A DNA stretch of 64,000 nucleotides from Papaver somniferum. Its lineage: Eukaryota; Streptophyta; Magnoliopsida; Ranunculales; Papaveraceae. The stretch spans positions 188,316,813 to 188,380,812 of the forward strand of contig NC_039359.1 in assembly GCF_003573695.1 (NCBI RefSeq), read 5' to 3'. Below the pieces are notes generated by a model. That model saw only the letters and a list, made by a program, of their open reading frames with translations. It was not told the DNA's origin and ran no database searches. The position numbers were made by a program, and so were the translations under genes. This document shows positions 20,371 through 32,763 of this stretch, in pieces (within the stretch, counting starts at the first letter, position 1; the number at the start of each line of letters is the position of its first letter).

Positions 20371-23300
20371 CGCCTGTCTCCAGCCACTGATTCAGAAGAA
20401 AAGAGGTACTTGACTCGTGAAAGAACCGAATCATGTTGTGGATCATATGGATGGTCCTTGGAAGGAATTTCAAGAATTGCGGGGACCGGCTTGTTATAGC
20501 TGTCTACTAGAAACCTTATCATGTTTGCCACCTGATAAAAGAAATGCATAGAGAAACTAATTAGGTTTCCATTAGAAACAAGTATACAAAATTTCCAACT
20601 ATTCAGTTAACCACTGCAGGCAAGGAAAATAAAATTAATCAGAAAGCAGTAATTAGTCGTTTAGGGTGTGATTCAAACTCTTAAGATTCCCCTAAAGATC
20701 AATACAAAGATCTAATCTGTGCTACTCATGAGATCCTTCAAGATCAATACAAAGATTCAATTTATTAGTATTACTTCCTACTTAACCCACTCAACTTTAT
20801 CTCTCCCTTTTCCACATCTTCTCTTTGTATAATCGTAGTCAATAAGACAAATGGCCACTATTAGTTTTGCTCTTTCTTTCTTGTACATCAACCTAAGAAA
20901 AATCCGATCCATTCTAAAGTCTTCAACAATGTCGCAACAGTGGTTCATTTTTGTAATCTTATGGTTTTATTACCCTGATGTACCATATCTCTAATCTTTC
21001 CAAACCATACATTGTCAGGATAACAATACCAAAGAAATCCCTTGGTAAGGAGTCCCTTTAAAGATTAACAAAAGTTGGTAAAAATTATCAAAAACAAACA
21101 AAAAAATAACATAAAAAGAGAAATGCTTGCCAGGAGAAAAGCAGGAATCATTGGGACTAGATAGTAATTATAGTTTAACAGTTAACAACTATATGCTTGC
21201 GAGCAGTATGCTATCAATTTAACAACTTACATACTGACTAATCAAAACGATAGCAATATCCTCCCTTGAGATAAAATCTTTGAATGCATCTTCAATTGCT
21301 TTTACAGTTGTTTCTGAAACAAAACAAAGCATTTTTACTAAAAAATGCAACAAATAATCTAAAAGAACGAAGGAAGAGGTTGAAATGATAATCAATGTAG
21401 TTTGTTCCATCAGCTGAGAGAGTGTGGGCATGAAAAAGAAAACACACGTATTTCCGTAACGTTTCATTGTCAAGTGTATACAGTTACCAAGTGTGTGTCA
21501 GTTTTATACCTAAGCATCTACTGCTAAATCAAAGTTCGATTTTAATTTAGAATATGAAGTAGCATGCATATGATTTCATGCAGGTTCTAGCAGAACATAT
21601 CATAAATCATAATATTCACAGCCAAAGATGATCATACTCGAGTCAACAATCAAGTAGTTTGTCTTCCTACGCAAATCAACGTTGCCCACTCCAGCCAGCA
21701 AAAATCCAGTTATAGTGTCCTACATAAAGAAAAATCATGTATTAGAAGGGGCACTACAAACTATATGTGATCCTCAATACCTAACTTGACTCTGAAATAT
21801 GTCCTTTTAACTTTGTGATGTTACAGAAAGGAAATCATTGCAATTCAGAATACAATCTTTAAAGAACAAAGATACTACTACTAGATCAACAAAAGCAAAT
21901 AAACTAACAGATACGGAACCAATCAATAAATAAGAGTCTAGAACTCCAATTTTAACTCTTTTTTTTCTTTTCTTTTGATACGGCACAGCTGGACCTAACT
22001 CCACAGTTGAGATTCAGCCAGCTGGATCAGCCCCACTGCTGATCCAACCGCCATCTCTAACAACAAAGTCCAACCTCAGTTTTAACAACAGAGGAGACGG
22101 GAAATGGGGGATCCAACCCTCCCAAATATGAAATGACCTTTATGAAATTTAAATGTACACGGAGCATATATTAAGCAACTTATATACACATACCTCATCA
22201 GCAATCATAGCAATGAGTGCTGAGTTATTAGACGCAGTTCCCCTATTCGCCATCTAAAGACAGACAACAAATTTCTGATGTAAGCGGGAGAATAACACTT
22301 GTTAGAGCATATGGGCACAATATTAACTAAATGAAAGCAGGTTTAATTTTCAATGCAAGTATACAACATAAATCATGTAAGCATCAAAGAAGACACGTGG
22401 ATGAGGATAAAAACACTGGCAAAATCACCATCAAGACTTTCAAATGACTGCACTACTAAATTACCCACCACACCCATCTACCATTTATTTTTATTCGTTG
22501 TACTCATAGGTTTATTTAAATAGTGATGGTCTAATATCTCTACCCTTTTTCATGAGGCTCTCAAATAAGGTGTTTAAGCCATTTTCGCCAATGTTTGAAG
22601 TTGTCCTTACCATTGCCGTGGCTTTCATAATAAATGGATAACTAAAACCAGTAATATGGACTGTTACAACGGCCGTTACATCGGTTATTTTGGTCCGTAA
22701 TAATGCTACTACCAATTTTTTTGAAGGAACTACACAAGAAACACAACCAAATATTTCATGTGACGTTTATAACAGCCGTTATTACTGACGTGGAACGGCA
22801 TAATACACTGCAATAACTGTAATGTGATGTGGTCGTTTCCATTATAGCAGCAGTTCGTCAAACATTGATTCTGGCCACCGCCAGTTAACTAGGGAGTAAT
22901 ATCAAGGTGATTCTTTGACATCTTGATTTCCAAATCCTAAGCACAAATCCTTTATGAACTAAATCTTTCTTCTTGAGATCAGATTTACTTGGTGAAAATG
23001 TGATGGCATTACCAGATACATGGGAACCTAGCAGCAGTTATTAACTAATGAAATACATCAGCAGGTTTCTTTTCCCATCTCTTTACTTCCTTCCTTGACC
23101 TTCTTTTGCAGGTAACCATCTCTAAAACGCTGGAAACAAAATTTTCTGTTACCTTATCTCCACGTATCACTTCATCATTAAGTCTAGGAGGTGGTAACCC
23201 TCAGATCTTTATCCAACCAAATCCAAAAATGATTCAAGCCACTCATTACTTCAACTTCTCAAGAAATTCTTCCTAGTAACATAAAAGCCACTCAGAGCTG

Positions 23301-25740
23301 GCCTTAATGGCAAGATCCTGACAAATGGAGTATACAGTATTCATATCCCTGTCAAAACTATTCCGGAAACACTTCAACATCAAAAAAAAAATATATACAG
23401 ACTCTAAACTAACAATGGACAGCCCATAATGGATACATTGATTAAGCCCAGTTTTGTAGATTGGTGCACCAACTAAAACAACTCCCAACCAAAAGGAAAA
23501 AAGAACTAACTCTGAGATGACCAATTGCACCCATCTACATGTTCCCTTTTACTTTTTGTAGTGCATTTTTATTTTTTTTGCTTAATCATCACTTTATTAT
23601 TTAGAAAATAACCTAACTTACCACCAAAATACTAACAAAAGAAAACTCACTCAGATGAGCATAGCACTATAAAGCAAAAAATTGACATCAAGGCTGACTC
23701 AAAACTAAAACCAAACACAATTTTAAGAAAAATTCAACAGCCAGAAAGAAGCTCACCCTGGAGCTAGAAACCAACATCTACAACTGACTTCAAACATTGG
23801 CATGAAAACCTAATAGTAACAATGGACAGTAACCACGAACAATAACAAACCAGAAATCTCAAAGGTTTCCCTTATCCTAGAGTTCAATTCGAGTGTAATT
23901 CCTCGACAGTACCTGCAGTAGATGGACTGACTTGCCTATGATAGAATCAGATTTATTGCAATTCTTCAGATCCTCCTTCCCTTCTTTCTGAGACAAAGAA
24001 GTAGTTTGAGGAATAATCTTGATCAAATCTGTGGTTATATTACCATCAATACTCTCTACTATATTTACCACAGTTCCAGGGGCAGGGCGATATCTACAGC
24101 AGCTAAAAGACTACCCATATCCATATTAGCATTAGAAGATGCCTCATCAGCTTCTTCACATTCACCATAATCAGACTCTGATCAATTGTCAAAGTTATTA
24201 TGGTTGAAATCATATAAGAAACATTACCTCCAACGCCCCTTCGAATAATATCCTTACACATTAGAAATCTTCTTCTTTTTCTTTTTGTAAACATTCACTA
24301 CAACAACAACAACAACCACAACAACAAAGCCTTTAGTCCCAAACAAGTCGGGGTAGGCTAGAAATGAAACCCACGTCGAAGTTGCCAAAATCCAAAGTAG
24401 AAAATCATCAACTTATAATATACAGACACCGGATGCCCTACAATCTTACAATGACTTAAAATTAAGGAGCTTCTGGGATTCTGATTATTGATAAAAAAAC
24501 ACCCAATTCAGTCTGAACTCACACTCTATTAAGAACAGTATGATGCAAAATCAACTTCTACCAATACACTCACATAGTACCCAGCGTTTCTAACCAAAGA
24601 AGTTTCATCTACTTGAACAGGTCTACCAACAGCTTTTCCGATGAACAAAATCTCTTTCTCCTTCCAATATTTCTAAACCTTAAACCTGGTAAATTCACCC
24701 AAACGAAGGCAGAAGAACTTTTATGATTCTCAGGTTTGAAATTTGGTGGCCATTCTCTAATCTTAAGATACTGAAATTCAACCTTCTAAGGACCCTCACT
24801 CCGGGTTAAAGTTTGGTCTTTCTCCTTATTTAGCTCGACTGCATAAAAAATCTTTACTCAAAGGAATTGAGAATTTTGACTTTATCAAATGAAAAGGATT
24901 AGATTTAATGATAGAACAACATGAATTAGAGGTCTAATCTCTGTAAGAACTAGTGAATTTCGATGATGATCCCTGAATTAATGAGAAAAGAGAGAAGAAC
25001 TCAAGAACCCAACAATTTTAACGAAAACCCAAATTGCCGAAAAATGACCTCCCTCACCACTTAGTATATAGTACATACATACTGTATAGGACTAAAAACT
25101 AAACCTACCTATAGTAGATCAGGGTTATTCACGGAATTGTGTGCGTTCCTATCAAGTATATTAAGCCTTTGTTAAAACCAACATTTTGAATCCTATATCC
25201 ATAAACTCCAACAAATTGTGGAAACTTCACTACAATGGCCACCATAAATCAACAGTGATTTGACATTAAGCCTCGCAATCACTATAGTAGGAAACAAATA
25301 TTATGATCACTTAATCACTTCAAAATTCAAATCAACAGCACATGAAATCAAAAATTAAGCATCTATGTAATTAGTCGATTCGAGAGACCAAACACCATCA
25401 GAAATAAGAAAACTAGATCCTATTACAGTTAAATGATTACTATAAATTTCAATTAAAATCCTACTAAGAATTAAGAAAATTATGAAATTCTAGCCACAAT
25501 ACATGAGAAACACTAACATGTTGATCTAAGAACTGATTTAGCTCAAAATTTGCTCTTACTAAAGAGAATTACTAACCCTAATATCTCCGAACTCAAAGAT
25601 ACTCAATTATACAACGTAAAAGCCTAATTAACATAGTGGAAAAGAAATCAAACCTCTTTGCTGGATGATTAATGGTTCTTTCTTCTTCTTCGTTGGATAT
25701 AGAGACAAAACGAAAAAGAGATCCTGGTGTGTTTCCACGA
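20367..25740 (-). CDS. VHA-F: V-type proton ATPase subunit F, five exons
   Basis: Small stalk subunit of the V1 sector of the vacuolar H+-ATPase, linking the rotor to ATP hydrolysis at the tonoplast and endomembranes. Coding exons on the minus strand are 22253-22194 ([20 protein letters not shown]), 21719-21638 ([14 protein letters not shown]... IVDS), 21313-21231 ([13 protein letters not shown]... VLISQY) and 20531-20367 ([20 protein letters not shown]... ending AGDRR). All junctions have GT/AG, phases join cleanly, and the total is 129 residues, the usual plant length. The acceptor TTTAG directly precedes the ATG, so the first exon is non-coding. A fitting 5'-UTR exon is at about 25740-25654, with donor AAAGAG|GTTTG, leaving a 3.4-kb intron. 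Coding sequence has no stops or frameshifts. The 3' UTR probably ends near 20150, where the minus strand has AAATAAA. The transcription start is not resolved. Confidence 0.95.
23877..24840 (-). pseudogene. LINE ORF1 (DUF4283) relic inside the VHA-F intron
   Basis: At 24790-24560 the minus strand encodes [29 protein letters not shown] and, after a one-base shift, [20 protein letters not shown] then [12 protein letters not shown], the DUF4283/ORF1 pattern of plant L1 elements (W.pnF, VW..lPgL, W.ek.l..ig..vG.p...D). Left of the inserted (TTG)n tail, 24180-23877 gives an acidic then Ser/Lys-rich tail consistent with ORF1 C-terminus. No ORF2 is seen. It has the same strand as the host gene. Confidence 0.65.
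24297..24400 (-). mobile_element. retroposon 3' end with (TTG)n tail
   Basis: The minus strand reads CTAGCCTACCCCGACTTGTT, then GGGACTAAAGGCTTTG and (TTG)n to 24297. This phrase is a frequent 3' terminus of plant RTE-type LINEs or SINEs that borrow that tail. Only the end is recognisable, and its 5' limit is not clear. Confidence 0.5.
25654..25740 (-). other. VHA-F 5'-UTR exon (right limit approximate)
   Basis: CT/GA-rich leader with AACGAAGAAGAAGAAAG, ending in AAAGAG|GTTTGATTTC donor. It is assigned because the coding exon starts immediately after a splice acceptor. The upstream limit is a guess. Confidence 0.5.
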
Positions 25741-25881
25741 GCGAAGATGTGGTGTTGAAAATCAGAAAACCCGATTGTCAGTTATACCCTTACTGTTGCA
25801 ACGAATTACTATTGATTTGAATTTTGTGTCTCTGCCTGGACCGTTAAATTTATTTGATTGGTTCTATCAACAGTCTCTAAA

Positions 25882-26387
25882 GCTAACCCCTATGATCTTC
25901 TAATCTACTTCTAATCTAACAGCTAGATTGGCAATCCACGTCAGCTAGGGCAATCTTCTAAGTTTTTGGGATGACTAATCTAGCAGCTAGATTAGCAGTC
26001 CACGTCATCTGGGACCATTGTCTAGCGCTGTTTGGTTCAGCGCTTTAAATTTCAGCCATTAAATTAACTTTTGTGATTTTTGTTAGCGATGAACCGTTCA
26101 GCGCTAAGGTCACTTTTTGAGCACTGAACCATTCAGCGCTTTAAATTTCAGCCGTCAGATCGACTATTGTGATTTTTGTGATCCGTGTGATTTTTGTGAG
26201 CGCTGAACCATTCAACGCTAAAGTCACTTTTTAAGCGTTGTTTGGTTCAGCGCTTCAATCTCGCTGGTAGTTGAACTGCGAGCAAATGCTAGGAGAGAGA
26301 ACTAGCAAGTGCAAGTGTTAACTTTTAAACCACACTTTTTCTTTCATTTGCAACATTTTTTGGCCAATCTAGCCCATAGGGGTTAGC
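25882..26387. mobile_element. inverted-repeat MITE with palindromic core, 506 bp
   Basis: Left end GCTAACCCCTATG and right end CATAGGGGTTAGC are perfect 13-bp inverted repeats, flanked by CTAAA at 25877-25881 and 26388-26392. The interior carries several AGCGCTGAACCATTCAGCGCT-type palindromes and two copies of CGCTTTAAATTTCAGCC. It lies about 140 bp upstream of the VHA-F 5' exon. The superfamily is uncertain. Confidence 0.8.
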
Positions 26388-26443
26388 CTAAACACATGAG
26401 AAGTCTGATGGTTCTTGTACTCCCTCCACTACGGTTAGTTCAT

Positions 26444-26858
26444 GAGCATCTCCAACAGTGGGTGCTACTAATCCTATGTGGAGTTTTTATTTAGATCCTT
26501 ATTTGTGGGGTTATACATATGTAGCAAAAAGAATAGTGATTTTCTCATAAACCATCTCCAGTAGTGTGGGGTGTTAGGTTTATGATTTGTTTTTTTGGAT
26601 AAAGATAAATATGATTCATTTTTTCCTATTGGTTTAGAAAATTTTATTTAATAATAATAATTAAAAAATAATCAAAAAGGTGACATGGAGGTCATTTCCA
26701 AGGTCTAAATAAAACTTTGTCTAAGACCTTCATATTTATTTTGACACCCTTCCTACTTTATAGGACCTACTGTTGGAGATGAATTTAATCTAAATGAAGT
26801 TCTAAAATCCTACGTGTCAAAAAATAAATAAAACTCTCACCCTCTGTTGGAGATGCTC
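26444..26858. mobile_element. Tourist-like MITE, 415 bp
   Basis: Terminal inverted repeats GAGCATCTCCAACAG.GGGTG and CACCC.CTGTTGGAGATGCTC, the widespread PIF/Harbinger-type terminus. The target duplication is not clear by eye. Confidence 0.75.
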
Positions 26859-27224
26859 TGAGCCACCGTTTTATCCCACCAAAAAAAACCAAAAAAAATC
26901 CTAGACACCCCGATTCCTTTTTCACGTCACATTGAGAGTTGCGCTAGCTTTCCTTTTCATTGGTGGCTAACGAAATCCCAAATTCTGATTGACTTAAAAA
27001 CTGACTAATCTCTTATATTTTATGGCCGTTAATTTTTTATAAAATTAATTCGATCTCTTGCTCCACGTTAACAGATAACGTACACCCTCCTTTATGTTGG
27101 TTAGTCGACAAAATCCTTAGTCTTGATTGTTTGAAATTTTATTCATACTCTTACACCACCATATTTACGTCTTTATAAAATCAAGACCACCTATAACTTA
27201 GGTTTTTCTGTTTGTATATTTACA

Positions 27225-28113
27225 GGGAGGTAGCCAAATGAGATTTCAAATGACTTCTGGGGAGTTTCCAAATCTATTGTTATTCCATTGAGATCTTTGG
27301 AGAGTCTCTCAATGTCTCTTGTTATTGGTTAGAGACTTTTTTAAGTCATTTAAATTCTCCGAAACTCCATGTTATTGGATTATGATTTCGTAAGAGTCAC
27401 TCAAACACTCTTGTTATTCGAAATAGAATTGAAAGTCATGGATTTGTAATTTTCAGAGATTTGGAGACACTTTTTTTGAAAAATAGGCATGGTATAAGTC
27501 TCTCCCCAAGAGGTGATATTTTGGGAGACTTGAGAATTTGAGAATTTTCTAATAAAAAAAAGGGGATTTTGGTAAACACCATAGCCGAGATAACCCTGTT
27601 AACGAAATGATGGAGGGTTCCATTTTTTTTGTCTTTCGTGTAATCTTGTGTTGCCTTTATAACCACCTCTAAATTATATGATTAAAAAAAAGTAAAAACT
27701 ATCGCATACAAATATCATGGACAACAAATAAAATGTGGGACGAGTGGAATAAAGAGAATGGAAATTTAGGCATAAAACAACTATGATAAAATTTATTTAG
27801 AAAATAGACACATATTTCATTAGTTTTTTTTTTCATTTCCATTAGGTATTCATGGTACTTTAATGAACATTGTAATGTGGATAAAAAAAAATTTGTAGAC
27901 ATATTGAATTTTTCAAGAGATATTATACATTTTTTGTCTCAACAAGTCACAAAGACACTCTACAAATCTCATTTTTTTGTCTCCACAAATCACAAAGACT
28001 CTCTAAAATGCTCTCAGAGAATCATTAAAAGTCTCTAAATTTTCAGAGAATCTCCGGGAGTCACTCAAACTAAAAATCTATAGAAATTCATTGAAATCTC
28101 GTTTGACTACCCC
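27225..28113. mobile_element. TIR element with subterminal repeats, about 890 bp
   Basis: The left end GGGAGGTAGCCAAATGAGAT and the right end (complement GGGGTAGTCAAACGAGATTT) match at most positions over about 23 bp. The left half has repeated TTGTTATT units at about 50-bp spacing (27280, 27325, 27372, 27410). Repeated AGAGACTTT/GAGTCACTCAAAC phrases occur at both ends in inverted order. No transposase frame is seen. Ends and target duplication need alignment. Confidence 0.6.
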
Positions 28114-28588
28114 ATGTTAGTTGTTGGGCAGATTTATTATTGGTTGCAAATAAAATGTCAAATAGATAGTATTCAAGATATAGAAAAGTATATAAGGGTG
28201 GTACATATGATTATTGGGGATGAGAATTAATGTGAATGAAAAATAGGGAAAGTGGTGATGGGAATAAGAAAAACCATCTAAATCCCCAAGTTAATTTAGG
28301 AAAAATCTAGGAAATCTCGAGTATGTCAGGAATTTATTCGTGTTGATTTTTGGCGTGTGTATTTACTTTCGAAAATGAATCTAAAATTCCAAAATCACTT
28401 TGAGAAAACCCGTATATACGCCTAAAATACACGAACACACCTAATTGTTCTCAATCAAATCCTATTAATAGAATTTCTTGCTCCTGATGGTAAATTTCCC
28501 ACCTATTTTTTTCACTCAAAACCTATTAATAGAATTGACGTTTAGTAATAAAATTTAAGATCTTATGCCAAATTGACGTTTAATAATA

Positions 28589-29213
28589 CTCCCTCCGTTT
28601 CTTAATTTTAGTCCGCTTTGACTTTGTAAAAATATTAAGGAGATCATAATATTTTATTAGACTCCCCTTAGTTATTTACCTATTTTGTTTTGATAAAACC
28701 GTTGATATTAAAAACTACCTAAAATTTTCTTTCTTCTTAATTATTCATTCCTTTTAAAACAAAAATAAACATAGCTTCTAAAATTAAATTCCTTATAAAA
28801 TTTATACGATCTTTTTATTTCACAGCTAAATTTGTAGAATATTTTCTCCTTTACTTCATTGGTTATATTTTCAAAATTTAGATATCTTTTAGTTTTTTTT
28901 TTTAATTTATTTATTATTTTTAATCCTCATAGCAATTTTATGTAGTTTTTAATATTAAGGTTTTTATCAAAACACTTATTTATTTATTTATTTCATATTT
29001 ATAATCCTCAAGGTATTAACACATTTGTTTCCTAATTATACAAATATTCTTTAATATTTTAAATTAGGTTTTGCTAAAAATAAATTTATATGTATAAAAG
29101 ATTTTAAGGGTATTTGAAAGTTTATTTTAAAAAAAAATACGACTATGAACAGAAATTGGACACAATTCTAAAAACTGGCGAAAATGGAATAACGAATAAA
29201 AATAATAAGGGAG
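28589..29213. mobile_element. Stowaway/Mariner-like MITE, about 625 bp
   Basis: The left end TA|CTCCCTCCGTTTC and right end AAGGGAG|TA give the classic Stowaway terminus and TA target duplication (28587-28588 and 29214-29215). The inner part is strongly AT-rich and has no ORF. Confidence 0.65.
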
Positions 29214-29215
29214 TA

Positions 29216-31080
29216 AAATTCAGTGACAGAATTATAGTTGCGGTATTGAGGCTTTCTCTCTGAATTACAGTCAAGAGTGGAAACCCTAATTTAGCCTCTA
29301 ATGGAGATGTATACCAAGTGAAAACAATGTTCTTTTCTCACTTTTTTCGTTTCTTTTTTATATCAGAATTTCTCACTTTCTTTTACATCTTTTCTCTGTT
29401 TTATTTGATTTTCATCATGTCATTGCCTTTTAGTTATATCACTTTTTAAAGTTTTCTAGGTGGTGCACGGTTTCTCAATTTAAACCAGAAAGAAGTTAGA
29501 GTTTATGTTTTATTTTGATTTTTGAGTTTCTACTAATTTCTCCTTTACATTCTTATGTTTACTGATTTCGTTTTTCTGGGATTTTATAGGTGAAGGTTTT
29601 TCAACATCAGCTGGTAAAATATATATCTAGGAAATATTTGGATTTAGATTTGAAATTATGTTTAGGGGCAGAGATAGGATCTGTGCATTGTTTTTATATT
29701 ACCCCAAAATTTAGAGGTAACAGTGGTTTTTGGTTTCCATATTCTGAAAGCTGATGCTTTACCGACTATCAACGACTCGTAATTACTTATCTTATGTGAT
29801 GATGTTTTATCTTGATGATGAATCCTCAATTATTTATCCAGTTGTGCTCTCTCATTTAACTGCTCTGCGAAGAGATTCAATAGGTCCGAAGATCTTTGCT
29901 TCAGAAGCACGAAAGGTTTACTATTAACTCATTGTTATAGTTACTACATATTTTCTTGATAGAGTTACTACATTATGGACATAACTTCCATGCTTGCTTT
30001 CAGTTATCACAAAAGGAAAATCTTTTGTTTGTCAATACACCCATAAGAAGATAGAATAATACCACCAATCCATCAAACTCATTAAAGTTCAAAAAGTTCT
30101 AACACTTTCAAGTTCATAAAACCTAGAGATCAAATCCATGTTACCAAGTTCTTACAAAATCAACTAATGATTTAAAAATGATTCATAAAACACCCAGAAG
30201 AACAAAACTAAGATCATAAGAAAAGAGTGATTTTATTCTGCTTTCGAATCTTGGTATTTCAATGGTGCTGCTTTCTTTTTGCTCTTGTGATATGATTGAT
30301 TTCCTTTTGTCTCCATTTTCAAGCCTGCATATGAGAATTATTCTGGCCATTATCGTATGCGATATCAAAATAAAATTCATACGATATTGTTTCATTGAAA
30401 ATAATTGGTTACTCGCTGTTTTTTGAGAACTTAGAGGGGGTTTAAAGAACAAATTAATTTAAAGATTGTTGGTTGCAAAATTGAGTTCAAATTGGTAACC
30501 CAATAGAAGTTTCTTTTCACACCTACATAAAGGAATTGAATTTCATTTGTGGGGGTAGAGTTTGATAAAGCCTTAAAGTGTGTTGATAGATCTAAGATTG
30601 ATGATATTATAGTGGCGATGGTGGAGGTCGTTACTAAATTGAGATTAAGTTTTACACACTTAGGCATGCTGGTTCCGCTCATATTTCTTCACCAGGTAGC
30701 TTCAGGATATTGTTGGTAAAACGTATGTTTTTAGCTCACTAATAGAACAACAAATATACTAAAAAAGTTGAACCTAAATAAGATCAATTCAAATTTTAAA
30801 TTTCTTTTGTTTGCAGTTTGTCCCCGGGTGTTAGACATAAACAGGGAATAGATGTTTTAAAATCACGTGCATTCATCACATGACCTTATTGGTGCTGGCT
30901 TGGATTAGGGGATTTTTAGATGGCTGGGGGTAAAACGTTCATTTTACGGTCCAAGCGTAAAATCGTCATTTTGGTAGACTAAGGCAAAATCGTCGCTTTG
31001 CTGAAACGTCCAATCTAGTCGAGGTACTCAGACCCATAAGTAAGGTCAGCTGCCATGCCATGCAGAGAACGTGTAAACTC
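29216..31080. other. unassigned intergenic region
   Basis: No protein family is recognised on either strand. A pyrimidine-rich stretch with AAACCCTAATTTAGCC at 29281-29300 resembles a plant 5' leader but opens no credible frame. Minus-strand ORFs at 30183-30682 look like chance. Around 30930-31010 the phrase AAATCGTC recurs (AAAATCGTCATTTTGG, AAAATCGTCGCTTTGC). Confidence 0.4.
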
Positions 31081-31189
31081 AAATACAATTGAGACAGTGT
31101 GAAGCCCCAAACTCCATCCAAGAAAGCGTTCAAGACGGATTTCAACTCCTGAAGAAAGAGAAGCTATCTTGAAGCTGAAGAAACCTAGT

Positions 31190-31330
31190 TAAGCCAAAGA
31201 ACCTCTATCATTCTGAGGCGAAGAGCCTCCATAACTCCTAGGTGAAGAGCCTCTGTTTCTTCGAGGAAGAGAGCCTTCATTGCTCCAAAACTAAGAGCTT
31301 TCAATGCTCGAAAGTGAATAGGACTTCATC
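31190..31330 (+). repeat. degenerate 24-27 bp tandem repeat
   Basis: About five imperfect copies of a unit like GAAGAGCCTCCATAACTC, each followed by a short variable spacer. No coding frame is implied. Confidence 0.5.
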
Positions 31331-32763
31331 ACTAGAAGGTAGAAGATCTCTTTCTCCTATAGGTCAACTTTCGACCACTCGCCTCAGGTGAGGCCAAACA
31401 ACTCAAATCAACTTTCACGATTTGGTCACGATATATCTCATCCAAGATGCTTGTGATCTCCGCATGACACATACCGATATATCAAGCCTTCTGGAGATCT
31501 TCACATGACTCCAAATGACCTCCATGAGCAAACATATGCAAATTTGTGACGACTCGTAAGAATGCTAACATATCATACAACACATCACATACAAAGGTTG
31601 ATTACGTCAAAAATAGGGGGATAATAAAATTAGGGTTTTGGTCTGGAGGTTTACAGAAACATGTGGGCATTAGCCTATCCACACATAAAGAGAATAGTCT
31701 GTGAGGAGTCATCTTAAGGATATACTAGACAAGTTATTTATCCTTATCTATTATTGGGATCTAGGAGAATGTGATGATCTTCTCTCTTTATCGTTATCCC
31801 ACCGACTAGAGATTAGGGTTTTTACAGATCTATTCTAATATAGAATAGTTAGAATAAAAAGTTCTATAAAACTCTCTCTCTTAGTGTCTCTTCGTCTGCA
31901 TCGCTCTGCAACTGAGAAACTCTAATCTCATCTCTTTAGGTTTATTATTTCTACTAAGACTGGAAACTAGAGAGGGACTAAAGACTGGAGATGTACATCC
32001 GGTAATGACGACAGAGAAGTTGTTTGCAATCGTCCAAAACAGTCGGAGATAAAAAAAAAAAAGTGTTAATGGGTCTGAATTTGGATATTGCTGGTGTGTT
32101 TGGACTAGGCCTTTGGACCATGACTTGTGCGGTCCTATTTGAAACTTATTGTGCAGCACTACATATATCTCAACAGAGACAGAAAGACGGGGGGAGGCGG
32201 CTACAGAGACGTAAACAATAGAAGAGAAGGGTTTGTGATTTTTGTTTTCTATTCCGTTTTTGATTAGATAAGGATTTATTTATATTGATTCATGGTTTTT
32301 GAGAAAACCATGTCTAGCTGATCCATATGTTAGGGTGAAATGATGAATTTGTAGGTTATTTATTTTATATCTTTGAACAAGGTTTCTACCAATTGAACTT
32401 AATGATAATGTTTGTGCTTCTATTTCAATATTTTACCTTCTAGCTATATTTTTCATGTTTTACCTTCTAGATATAATTTGACTTAGAAGATGGCTAATTT
32501 TACACAACCTCTGGGAGACCAAATTATGCTTAGATATAATCAGGGAATAAAAACTGGTTTTCTGTGTGAGTCACAAGGAAAATTTTCGCAAATGTCTTTG
32601 TTTGTGGATCCAAGAAATCCTTCTATTGTTGTTAGATAAAGATCACTCATGTTGTTCTCTTGAGAATGACATCTAATGGGGAAGAGATAAATTTTGAACT
32701 TGTTCTTAATTGTTATACCATTTTGGGGAGTGCGAATGTGGAATTATAGGAGATTAGTGTACC
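31331..32763 (+). other. possible LTR-like remnant, otherwise unassigned
   Basis: 31600-31910 has features of an LTR U3-R: GATTAGGGTTTTTACAG, then TATAAAACTCTCTCTC, a TATA-like site at about 31863 and a CT-rich leader. I find no second copy or PBS in the window, so this is tentative. Nothing is recognised in the rest. Confidence 0.25.

Larger units (their letters stand above)
22254..25653 (-). other. VHA-F 5'-UTR intron, rich in transposon debris
   Basis: The intron begins after the 5'-UTR exon and ends at TTTAG|ATG. It contains a degraded LINE ORF1 region (23877-24840), a (TTG)n-tailed retroposon end (24297-24400), and a stretch at 22585-22870 with loose inverted ends (CAATGTTTGA and TCAAACATTG) and inner ACGGCCGTTA-type palindromes that may be another MITE. 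The remainder (22870-23870 and 24840-25650) shows nothing I recognise. Confidence 0.6.

Noticed and set aside
30183..30682. Two minus-strand ORFs of 83-89 codons
   Set aside because: No family features, low-complexity AT-rich context, no splice or promoter context.
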